Shown here piece by piece: positions 30,901 through 40,364 of a stretch of DNA of 64,000 bases (within the stretch, counting starts at the first letter, position 1; every line of letters starts with the position of its first letter). A program made the position numbers and the translations under genes. Under the pieces are notes generated by a model. That model saw only the letters and a list, made by a program, of their open reading frames with translations, ran no database searches and had not been told where the DNA came from. This DNA comes from Strigamia acuminata (Eukaryota; Arthropoda; Chilopoda; Geophilomorpha; Linotaeniidae): positions 5,704,001 to 5,768,000 of the forward strand of contig OX442322.1 in NCBI GenBank assembly GCA_949358305.1, read 5' to 3'.

Positions 30901-32161
30901 CCGCGGGAAGGTCCCAAAACCAGTATATTTTTGTCATTATTGACAATTGTACCAAGTTCGTTGAAATTAAGGCTTTGACAAAAGCCACGAGCGCTAACTG
31001 CGTTCAAGAATTAAGATCTGTTACAAACAGATGGGGACACCCCAAAAGATTGTGAGCGATAACGGAAAACAATTTGTTTCCGATATTTACAATGAGTATT
31101 GCGATATGTACAACATTCGCCCGTCTCATACGAGCACATATCATGCCCAGGCGAACCCGACAGAGCGAGCCAATAGAGATATAAAAACCATGCTGGCTTT
31201 GTACACAGATGTGCACACGCAATGGCCAAGATATCTAGACGAATTCGCATTTGCAATGCGAAATAATGTCTCAGCGGCAACGGGCTCAAGCCCGATGTTA
31301 CTGAACACCGGACGAATCGTAACATTACCTTTCGACCCAAGGATTATTAAACATGCCAATCCATTTGACAAAGAAAATCCAGAAAAATATGTCAGAGTAC
31401 TATTGGATGTATTGCGTAGATCGCATCAAGAGATGCATCGCAGAATTCAATTGAATTTTGAACGACATAGGAAAATACACGAACAGAAGTTCGTAATTAC
31501 GGAGTTTGAAGTTGGAGATTTAGTTTGGAAACAAACTCACATTCTCTCGTGCGCAGATAAAAATATTTCTGCTGGTTTCGCAGAGAAGAGAGATGGTCCG
31601 TGGGAGATTACTAAAGTACTTCCTGGAGGAGCGTATAAATTACGCAAATTAGCTGATGGTTCGATTGAAAAATCAGTAAATATTAAAGCGTTGTACCCCT
31701 ATACGCCCTCATACCCGATTGAGACTTGGAAAGTAGGACAAAAGTCCGCCTCTTACTCGCCTCAAGAAAATCCTAAATGGATGGACGAAAGTAATCAACT
31801 TCCGGATGCTGAAGAAATGGAATTAATTCCTGAAACTTCTTCAGAAATTCCAATGGAATTATCCGACTCAACTTCGGTGCAAATTGACAAATCTGCACCC
31901 ATTAAGTCTAAACATAGACACAGACAACGATTAACTGCTATAGAAAAGAAAGCGGCGTTGAAAAGAGGTGAAACTCCAAAGAAACCACCTCGAAAACCCC
32001 GCAAACCCCAACCGGTAGTTCCACGAACTAGCACTCGTCCACGACGAGAACGAAAACCAAATCCTAAATATGCAGATGAAAATTTCGTGCGAAACATCAC
32101 TGCAGTATTTAAAAAACCATACCAACAACGAGGAAAAGCCTCAAAGTTCTGTTGGAATTGA
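27963..32161 (+). pseudogene. pol: Gypsy 1 pol (protease, RT, RNase H, integrase), one frameshift
   Basis: The frame is entered by -1 shift; an initiator ATG is not needed. In order: aspartic protease (LMDTGASQCYI), reverse transcriptase (SIDLVKGYYQVEM, YLDDVIVYS), RNase H (MTDASHEGLGAVL, ESDAEALKWL), integrase zinc head (HPLSGHAG, CTHC) and DDE core (CINMDLMGPKP, VSDNGKQF, PTERANRDIK), ending in a basic tail (PKKPPRKPRKPQPVVPR). The frame changes at the G run near 31034, between the first and second catalytic Asp of integrase, so the copy is defective unless this is a base-count error. Confidence 0.9.
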
Positions 32162-33219
32162 TAAAGTTTTATCCAAAACTTGAAGACTGTAATTATTCAC
32201 ATGTCTGACAGGTGTAGTGATTTATAATCTCAACACCGGGGGACAAGATATTACGATATTTATGGAAATTTATATTAAAAATATGAATTTGTTGCGATGA
32301 TTTAAAAATTCGGTAGAATATTTTAATTTTTTGGTCGTATTTACATGTATTTTAACCAAAATACAGAGAATTACTGTGAAAAGTGATAATCTCGCGTAAT
32401 TACGAAGGTACGAGACTTACGAGGTGTGATTAAACCTCGAACCCGACAATTAAAAGGGAATAAAATTCCCAGGGTTCATTGCACACAAACACTTCGTTAA
32501 CACACACGGATACTAGTGACTTCGTCCCTTCGACCCGTCTTCACTTTTTCGACTTGAGAATTTCGACGCTAATTCATTCAGCCGACTTCAAAACCGGAAA
32601 ATTAGCTTCTAATTGTAAGTAGTTTTCGTAAATATTCTTTGACTAAAGAATTAAGAAATTGTTCGCAACAATTGGTAAAATATCGGCGTCCCGATAAAAA
32701 AGTTATAAATTCACGTGCTGTCATAAGCGTGAATCGGCATTAAATCACTCTGGAAGTTTAGCTATTCAGTCGAATAGTTGGGTTAAATTTAATAATTATT
32801 TATTAAGTTTAAATACGTAGGCACCAATTATTTAAATCAAGTCGCGGTCGAGGCTTGCAAAAATTATTTAGCGGTGAATTTTCGATTTGAGATATTTTTT
32901 AGACTAAGTGTTAATTAATTAATACGAAAGTTATCTTTGATATTCGAAAAGTTGGATTAAATAGTTTAAGGAAACTAAAAGGATTTTTCTTTTGAAAAAT
33001 CAACAAGTTGCGATTTTCGATGAAAATCTTGGTCGGCGAGTCCATTCTCGTGTCATAAACACAAGGGGAATGTGACTCATTAGTGTCACGTGTTAGGGGT
33101 TATAAATAACTCGAGTTGTGTATTTTCGTTGCGAACAATACGTTTTAATTCTTTGGACTCAAGGAATGATTATTTAGAGTGGAATTATTTTTAATAAAAT
33201 AATTTATTTGCGTCTGCAG
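32162..33219 (+). other. Non-coding gap between Gypsy 1 pol and ORF3
   Basis: About 1.06 kb with no convincing frame. It has further perfect stem-loops (GGGAAT/ATTCCC near 32456, AATTGTT/AACAATT near 32656, GATTTTTC/GAAAAATC near 32979). It ends in TTATTTGCGTCTGCAG directly before the ORF3 ATG, which looks like a splice acceptor, so this may be an intron of a spliced ORF3 message (inference). Confidence 0.6.
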
Positions 33220-34740
33220 ATGGGAAGTGGTAAGCACCGCTCAAAACGGAGTCACCGACGACACCGTCATGAAAGCTCGTCCAGCTCGTCCACCTCGTCT
33301 AGTGACGAGCAACGCCGTTCAGCGGAACGTGCCTACATGAGGGCCCAACCGATACCGACGGCGCCCGCCTCGATGTACGCCCTGACTCCACTGCAACTCG
33401 CGACGTTAAATTGGCTCAGTGTCCATCCGGACGGACTTCCGCTCGATTTAAATGCGATGATGCAGGCCCCATCCACTTCTGCGCAGCCAACTATTTATGA
33501 GTCGGCGCAATTGACCCCGCTGGCTCAGGTGGCGTATCCGCCCACAAACGTTATCAACGTCCCGTTGGCCCCGCACTCACCCGAATTTCGGCCGCCAACT
33601 GCAAGCGTGGCGCCCACCGTCGCCAACACGTCGAATGCGGCTGCACCGACTGTGACGGGACAATCAACGTCTGCTGTGCACCTCCCTGCCGGTGCTGAAT
33701 CCTCGGCATCAGAGTATGGATGGAATGAGCCGCCGCCGGGCGCTCTGCGTTATTCGGAGCCTGTTTCTCGCAACCGCGAGTACCGAGCGGCCAATAAAGC
33801 ACGAAAGAAGGACGAGAAGGCCCGTCTGCGCAAAGAACAGTGCGAGCGTGACATGGCAGCTGGAATACCTCACGATAACATCGTGACTGACCAAGCCACG
33901 GAGACGATCTGCCCATTTTGCGTCGGCTGTGGGTGGTGCTGCGGTGCATCCGCAGGTTCCTCATTAATGAGATGTCCCAACTGCCGTGGAAGAAAAACGC
34001 GACCGCGTTCGGAGCCGTGGCGCAAGGAGGTTCAGCCCCACGTGGTGAAAGGCATTAAGCCTAACGAGAAGCGGTGTTGGGCTCACTGCCCCAAGTGCCG
34101 ATTGTTTTTGAACAGCCGTGGCGAAGCGGTTTACATCGACCCGCGCTTCCTCACCTGGACCCGCGCTGAAGCCAACGCCGGCGTAAGAGTCGAACTCCTT
34201 CGACAATCACCGCCGCCGTCCGAGGACTCCGAAGTTTCGACTGAAACTGTCCAAGCCGTCGAGAGCGCCGGAAGCGAGGTCGTGGAAGAATTCGTTCGAC
34301 CGAGAACGATGTCGCGTGGACGAGGCTGTCTGACGCTCGACCGAGCAAGAGAAATCGCCAAGGTTCAACGGACCAATATCTTGGCACGAGGGCGAGCTCG
34401 TAAGCTTCAACAGGCCGTAGAAGCACCGTCTAAACCCGTGGAGGATCCTCCAGCGGTCGTAACCGACGTGTCGAGCGCTCCTATCGCGTCTAAGTCCGAG
34501 ACTTCGGACGACGCTCAGTTTGAGGACGCCGAAGAGCTGCTTTCTGTCGTCGATTTCGTGGCGGAGTTGCTCGAGGATCTGCCGTTCCCACCTCCGAGCC
34601 CAGAGGAGATTGAAGCGCCGGAGGAAGCCGTGTTTTCCGCCGTCTCGACAGAGGCGACTGAAGAGTCGGATTTCCTGACTTCTGCCGAAGTCGAGAAACC
34701 AGAAGTGAAGGATCCGACTGAAGTCGAAAAGAAGGATTAA
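33220..34740 (+). CDS. Gypsy 1 third ORF: Cys-rich protein of unknown function
   Basis: The ATG at 33220 (the frame opens at 33208) gives 506 aa. N-terminus: Arg/Ser-rich (KHRSKRSHRRHRHESSSSSS), then a Pro/Ala/Thr-rich low-complexity region to about 185, then a charged helix (ANKARKKDEKARLRKEQ), then a Cys cluster at about 231-257 (CPFCVGCGWCC, then CPNC) and CWAHCPKC at about 285-292, suggesting zinc binding. The last 200 residues are acidic with an SRGRG patch. There is no signal peptide or membrane segment, so it is not env. GC content is clearly above that of gag and pol, hinting at separate origin. I do not recognise the family. Confidence 0.75.
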   Translation: MGSGKHRSKRSHRRHRHESSSSSSTSSSDEQRRSAERAYMRAQPIPTAPASMYALTPLQLATLNWLSVHPDGLPLDLNAMMQAPSTSAQPTIYESAQLTPLAQVAYPPTNVINVPLAPHSPEFRPPTASVAPTVANTSNAAAPTVTGQSTSAVHLPAGAESSASEYGWNEPPPGALRYSEPVSRNREYRAANKARKKDEKARLRKEQCERDMAAGIPHDNIVTDQATETICPFCVGCGWCCGASAGSSLMRCPNCRGRKTRPRSEPWRKEVQPHVVKGIKPNEKRCWAHCPKCRLFLNSRGEAVYIDPRFLTWTRAEANAGVRVELLRQSPPPSEDSEVSTETVQAVESAGSEVVEEFVRPRTMSRGRGCLTLDRAREIAKVQRTNILARGRARKLQQAVEAPSKPVEDPPAVVTDVSSAPIASKSETSDDAQFEDAEELLSVVDFVAELLEDLPFPPPSPEEIEAPEEAVFSAVSTEATEESDFLTSAEVEKPEVKDPTEVEKKD

Positions 34741-35478
34741 AAGGGACAAATTAACATTCGTTATTTTTCCGAGTGGATATTTTTGACTAAAATAATCCAA
34801 GTGTTTTGTTGTGTTTCTTGCAATTACGAAATATTCTCATGAGTGTTGTGTTTGTTTGGTTTCAAGATTTTGAACTAATCATTAAATACTCGAACGAGTA
34901 TAGTTTAATTTTAAAATTGGATTCAATTTAATTTGTTTTGTTTTTCGAATTCAATTTGGATGTTTATTTGAATTAATCATATTAATATCTGTGTGATTGT
35001 TTAGTTTATTTTTCATAATTATTTGTGAAAATTGTGTTTGTTTTTGCTTTGATCGAAGCGTAGAAGAATTTCAAGTTGAAATTCGTTAATTTTTTTTATG
35101 ACAATCGTAATAAAAAATGAGTAGTTTAGATTTTCGATAAATAAAGTTTTGCATAAATTTATTTTATTGATTATCTTGTTGATTAATAAACTATGAATAA
35201 GTTTATTTGACGGAGAAATAAAATTTCTATCGAAATTAGTTTTCGAGCATGTATCCATGTTCGGACGAGTTCATTGCCGTCGCTTAGCAACCGGGAGTTG
35301 CGCAGTGCAGAGAAGCCGATTAGTCTAATCGGGTGACGAAGTTTCTGAAAGAAATAACATGATTAAGTTAATAAAATACTTACCAAGTGGATTAATTCGA
35401 TAGAATTAGGTGAACATTCTTATCCATTAAGAATGACAATCGAGAGTTAGTAAACTCTATGCTTGTCACCGGGGGATG
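34741..35478 (+). other. Gypsy 1 3' untranslated region with purine tract
   Basis: AT-rich, non-coding, ending in CACCGGGGGATG next to the 3' LTR (purine tract for plus-strand priming). It holds more perfect stem-loops, for example ATACTCG/CGAGTAT near 34887, GAATTTCAA/TTGAAATTC near 35067, 35316-35332, CATTCTTA/TAAGAATG near 35414 and AGAGTT/AACTCT near 35444. Confidence 0.7.
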
Positions 35479-37223
35479 TGTGATGATTACAAATCGATAG
35501 TTATCAATGTTCACCATAGATGGCGCTGTTTAACCAACGGGCGTATTTCAAACTCGGTTAAAACTAAAAAGTGTGATAAATAATTATTTAGACACGGTGA
35601 ATAAAATATAACTATTTTATTCGATATAAATTAAGTATTAATTACTTAATGATGTTGATTCTATCGAATCAATATCCACACTACTTACCTGTCAAAGGGA
35701 ACCAATCGGACCCTTCTGGACCCCAACTGGGCCCATCTGGACATAGTCATATATTAGGTCCGGACTAGTGACCCACGAATCCGTCGATTCGTACGCTGAT
35801 TGGCTGTCGCCAATCTAGTAGTTCTACAGAACTATATAAGCTCCAGTTTCTCACTTTTTTGTCCCTGGCTTGATAACTGAACTTGTATATTGTCTGTAGT
35901 TGAATTGTTATCGTTTGATTTCATTATTCTCTATCGACACATCAGGCCACCTCAGCTCTCCACAGATAGTATTCATTACTATCTGTTATTGTTGTTGTAA
36001 GGCCTTTTCGGGAAGGCCAACTCCGGTAATAGACATGCATTCGCATGAAATGGCCCCGTAACGTTAGCCAGCTGTTCTACGGGACAGTAGGACTTCGTAC
36101 GGTGGCTTAATATAACGGTCGTATACAGTACGACCTTGCTAAATGAAAATAGGTCCCTCAGCTAACTGGCCACAGTCCGCTGCAGGATGGTTGTTGTAAA
36201 CAACCCACGCAGGTTCCCGTCTTTCTATGATTGGTCCTTCCGCTCGTTAAAAGTCGGTAAAGGCCTAATGCACAGGTAACACGCCGGGTTGGTAGCCCGT
36301 GAGTAATATCTTCAGATGTTGCGATAAATAACTACCTGGATAATGGTAATCCAACGGCAGTGGCCAAATAATATTTTACCCGGTGCTCGATCTGCTGATC
36401 CCGTCATCGTAAGGCATGCTGGCGGATGGAGGAGTCAAATCCTCCCGCGATGGTTCTCTCGACCGTCGTGACGGTCCCCGCCCCATCGTACCCTCCGGGT
36501 TAGTAACCCGTGAACGATATATAAAATATGTCGTGTTAAACAAATTACTTGGGCATTGGTAATCCTGTATTGGCAACATCTTTTTATACCGGTAAGTCCA
36601 TAGAAATGTTTACCTGGTGGTTGGTACCACCGATAGCGAGTTAAAGCACACAATTAAATACTCGGCGCCTGATCACGAGATCTTGTCGTCGTAAGGCATG
36701 CTGGCGGATGGAGTCTCAACAACTCCCGCGACGTTCTCTCAATTGTCGTGACGGTCCCCGCCCAATTAATATTTATACAACAATTCATTTGTTGTATTCC
36801 ACTAATTACTTTACTTTTATTCATTTGGAACATGGAATATTCTGCTGAATATTCCTACTTATGCGAAGGACTCTTCGCATTATTAGATACTCGATGCTGC
36901 GGACCAAATACGTCTCCGTAGCGATATTTGTGACGATGCCGCAAGTCAGCCGTATTCCTCTGGCTTCGCCCGGATCCTCAACCAGTTGATGCCGCCCGTT
37001 TACACGCGTCAAGAACCCATCTTTTGTCGTTAATATTTAGTAATAAATATGTTATGTCACACTAAAACTGTAAGTTGTTTCTATTCGATCACGAGCCATG
37101 TTTGTAAAGACTTCCGTAGCTTATCTCGGTTAGGTTGTTGCTAAAACTTAGCAACGTCTTGTATAAACCGAATTATCTATCTCAAAAGGACTAATAAATT
37201 AGCCCAAAAGTAGAATCGTCACA
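35479..37223 (+). repeat. Gypsy 1 3' LTR, 1745 bp
   Basis: Same length and ends as the 5' copy and, by eye, one difference. It is followed by the target repeat tctt and then by the continuation of Copia B pol. Confidence 0.95.
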
Positions 37224-38320
37224 TCTTTAGCCCAGTCGTGAACTTTGTTTTAATCTGGCTATTCTTCTGTCTTCTGGTCGTCCTCGGAGGATGGAAGGAT
37301 GCTCACCTCGACGTCAAAAGTGCATACCTGTATGGGGCAAGGTATACATGCGCATCCCCGCAGGTGCAACTTGTTCGAATCCCGGAAACGTCTGGCTGCT
37401 TGTTAAATCCCTCTACGGACTTCACCAATCAGGGAGGGAGTGGTACGAAAAGTTGGATGGAACGCTTCGAGCCCTCGGTTTTTGGAAGATGCCCGCGTGC
37501 AATTGTGTGTACATTTACGGCAATTGCGCCGTCATGTTAGTTTACGTGGACGACATCGTTCTCTTTTACGCTTCCGACACCGTGTTGACCCGGATCATCC
37601 GACTGATCTCGTCCAAATTCGACATTGTTAACCTTGGCCCCATCACGAAATTATTGGGGGTCGAATTTATTCGCGACGCCGGACGGACTTTCATCACACA
37701 ACGAGGCTACATCACAAAGCTCGTTAAGAAGTTCGAGGTTTCCATCAACCGTCTCGTAAAAGTTCCCGGCACACCTGGAACGACACTCGTAAAGGGGTCA
37801 ACCGATAATCTACTGGACTTTCCCTACCGATCCCTAATCGGTTCGCTTCTATTCCTCGCGTCGAGAACACGCCCCGATATCTTATTCTCAGTTATTTCGT
37901 TGAGCCAATTCAACCCATGTTACGACAAAACGCACATCCGAGCCCTCATACAAGTACTGCAGTATGTTGCTAACACCATCGACTATCGAATCGAACTTTC
38001 TAACTGTAATTCGAGTCAGTTGTGGGCTTTCACGGATGCGTCGTGGGCAAGCGATCTAACAACGTCCCTAAGTTTCAGCGGCTATATCAACTTTATCGGA
38101 AATGTGCCTATCGGCTGGTCATGCCGAAAACAGTCAACGGTCGCATGTTCTACTATGGAGGCGGAATTTCTCTCTCTAGTGGAATGTGTTAAAGAATCCT
38201 TCTGGCTCGACCACATTTACTCCAAATTTCCAGTTCTCAACCGACAATCCCGACCAATGATCTATTCCGACGCTCTCTCGGCTATCCAGTTTACTGAAAA
38301 TGACGTGAAAAATTCACCAT
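37224..38320 (+). pseudogene. pol: Copia B pol, 3' part (RT and RNase H)
   Basis: It resumes in mid-motif after Gypsy 1 (SPVVNFVLIWLFF). A deletion of about 10 bases near 37340 shifts the frame; the rest (RIPAGATC, SLYGLHQSGREWYEKL, YVDDIVLF, SLIGSLLFLASRTRPDI, FTDASWASD) is open. The frame ends early after NDVKNS because the last RNase H segment (HIRVRYHW and DIFTKWL of Copia A) is deleted at about 38315. Confidence 0.88.
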
Positions 38321-38786
38321 GACTTTATCGTGACAATCCTATTTTATTTACCCGACATCGAGGATCATCGAGTTCCAGTGGGAATATTTGGGCTTTCGTA
38401 GCGTTCTTCAATAACAGTACCCGGCTCGATGATTCGACTTTATTATTTTTTTTTTGATTTCGTATACACTGTAATTCCAGTATTCGATTGTCATTTCCCC
38501 TGATCCTATTTCCATCGAAAGGGGGAATTGTTGGTCTAAAATGGCCCAAAGTGTGTCGATGTGATATAGGATCACATTTGATCATTTATTTATTCTTTAT
38601 CCCGATATATTCCTTGTTATTTACTTATTTATTATGTAATTCAATTATTTCTGATATTTATATTTATGTTTGGCACTTTAGCATGCAACACCATGCATTG
38701 CCTTGTTCATACTATTTGTTTTCCTACATCTCGCTTTGTATAACGCTTAATTATGACACTAGGTGTCACCCATGTATCATCATTCA
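38321..38786 (+). repeat. Copia B 3' UTR and truncated 3' LTR
   Basis: The 3' UTR shares blocks with Copia A (ATCGAGTTC, AGTGGGAAT, ACACTGTAATTCCAG). A purine tract AAAGGGGGAAT at 38518-38528 precedes the LTR, which starts at 38529 and matches the 5' LTR without the solo insertion until 38786, where Copia C begins. The last five bases, attca, would be the Copia C target repeat. Confidence 0.85.
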
Positions 38787-39096
38787 TGTTGAATTGTGTT
38801 GGAAATCACAATGAATTCCGAGTTTCTGCAGTGGTGTAGAAAACTGTAGCTTGAAATAAAATGCACACCTTGTTACCTGGTTGAAAACATAGTAAAGAGT
38901 GAGTGTTTTATTCTCTTGTCACATGACATGCCAATAGGTATACGACGCCACCTTATGGTGATAAATACAAACACACTTGTAAACATAATCACGGCTATTA
39001 GTTTTAGCCAAAAGCAAACATAAACAAAAAGTCACAATAAGTATAAAGTGTCACTGCTTGATAATACAATACATATATATACACGATACTTCAACA
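38787..39096 (-). repeat. Copia C 3' LTR, 310 bp
   Basis: On the minus strand it begins TGTTGAAGTATCG after the purine tract ACGAGGGGGCCGAT and ends CACAATTCAACA. It is clearly related to the LTR at 63187-63491 (shared ACATGACATGCC, AACACACTTGTAAA). It contains CGCCACCTTATGG near 38950. Confidence 0.85.
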
Positions 39097-39114
39097 ATCG
39101 GCCCCCTCGTAATA

Positions 39115-39450
39115 TCAAGCGCTTAATACATTCATATCAACCAAGAAACGATTACAGAAATACACTAAATCGGTTTTGTCCACGGACTTTGTGAAAATAT
39201 CCGTAAAATTGCACTTAGTGCCCACATGTGTAATCTGAAGATTATCACTTCTTACTAGCTCCCGAATGAAGGGATATCGCACGTTGATATGCTTCGTTTT
39301 GCGATTCTCGACGTTTGACTTTGTAAAATCAACTGTCGATATGTTATCGCATAACACATGGTGATTGAATTTATTCGCTAATTCGGGAACAATTTCGTAT
39401 AGCACTCTTAGAATCCATATGTAGTCTTTTACTGTTTCAGTAAGAGCTAC
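39115..39450 (-). pseudogene. pol: Copia C pol C-terminus (RNase H end)
   Basis: This continues the frame interrupted by Gypsy 2: VALTETVKDYIWI, LCDNISTVDFTKS, RKTKHINVRYPFIREL, NFTDIFTKSV, then the natural stop. These match the RNase H tail of Copia polyproteins (KTKHI.VRYHFIRE, DIFTK). Confidence 0.85.
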
Positions 39451-39454
39451 ATAT

Positions 39455-39956
39455 TGTTACGTGGCTAAATGGGGATTGATTTAGTCCTACGTGACATGAA
39501 GTTAATCAAGAATGACACAGGGTTTTATATGTAAAATGCCTATTGGCTTTATTATTCAAAGTCGGACATTTACTCATGTAAATGTTCGGTCAACAGCTCT
39601 TATTACATTTGTTCATTTATTAACCTAAAATATAAATCATTCATTCAAATCAAATAAATAACTAAATAAGGATGATGCTGTTGTCAATTCAATTCAGTTT
39701 AAGAAACCTAGTCCTGCCTGACCGTCAACCGGCTGGCAGTAGTAGGTGAAGGTAACAGTTTGAGAATCAAAAGAGATCTGAGCTCTCTGGCTTAATCAAC
39801 TCACTAAGTAAACTCCTTTTCCCCCTATCAACTAAGTTGAACGGTCTGTGCATCTAATTAGGTGCACAGCGCCGTCTAGTGAGAATTCATTGCATTAAAT
39901 GCCTAAACAGAGCGAGCAGAGCCAGCCGATACACGGTACGGCTCTACCGCGTAACA
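39455..39956 (-). repeat. Gypsy 2 3' LTR, 502 bp
   Basis: Paired with 47972-48473. It contains a perfect 8-bp-stem hairpin (39566-39585: ACATTTAC, loop, GTAAATGT) and, at 39868-39882 on the minus strand, TCACTAGACGGCGCT, close to a CTCF core. Confidence 0.95.
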
Positions 39957-40364
39957 GCCCCCCCCTTTAATTTTTTCGGTCTCTCGAAAAACAATGAATT
40001 GTTCTAACTAACGCATCTCCTTTCACATTAAAAAATTCAAATCATAAACTCAATTTTACAATTTTGAGAATCTCTTTTCATCATCCTTATTTTTACAAAA
40101 ATATAGTATGATACACTTTTCAATGTTTGTAAATGTCATAGTCACTTTTTATTACATTTTTACATTGGAAACAATTTTCAAAGTTTAAAATTAAATAAAA
40201 TTAACACTTTTCATCAATAATAACACTTTTTGGTTTTTTGTTTTATATTACTTTTTTTTTCAGTTTTCAATTTTCTATAAAATAAAAAAAAACACACACA
40301 AAAAAAAATGTTCAAAGTTCGTGTTGATTTTACACTTATTCCCTTAAAGAAGTTAAAGTTCACT
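39957..40364 (-). other. Gypsy 2 3' untranslated region
   Basis: AT-rich, no gene. The purine tract AAAGGGGGGGGC (plus-strand gcccccccctt at 39957-39967) lies against the 3' LTR. Confidence 0.8.

Larger units (their letters stand above)
22678..37223 (+). mobile_element. Gypsy 1, full-length LTR element with an unknown third ORF, TSD tctt
   Basis: Two 1745-bp LTRs (one difference noticed by eye: cgcgcg versus cgggcg near 22738 and 35539), ends TGTGA and TCACA, a 4-bp target duplication tctt (22674-22677, 37224-37227), gag, -1 shifted pol, a third ORF and a 3' purine tract. The near-identity of the LTRs means a recent insertion. The only coding lesion seen is one frameshift in integrase at a G run near 31034. 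Confidence 0.95.
17044..38786 (+). mobile_element. Copia B, split by a solo Gypsy LTR and by Gypsy 1
   Basis: Segments are 17044-17123, 17700-22677 and 37224-38786. Order: 5' LTR, primer-binding site, leader, gag-pol, 3' UTR, 3' LTR. Removing Gypsy 1 with one tctt repeat rejoins the codons of the conserved DEVFSP motif exactly. Its 3' LTR is cut at 38786 by Copia C. Internal deletions at about 21240, 21680, 37340 and 38310 make it defective. Confidence 0.9.

Noticed and set aside
33220-34740. Gypsy 1 third ORF as an env gene
   Set aside because: No signal peptide, fusion peptide or transmembrane segment.
34131-34800. Minus-strand ORFs opposite the Gypsy 1 third ORF
   Set aside because: Shadows of a GC-rich coding region; the plus frame has the Cys motifs and the ATG.
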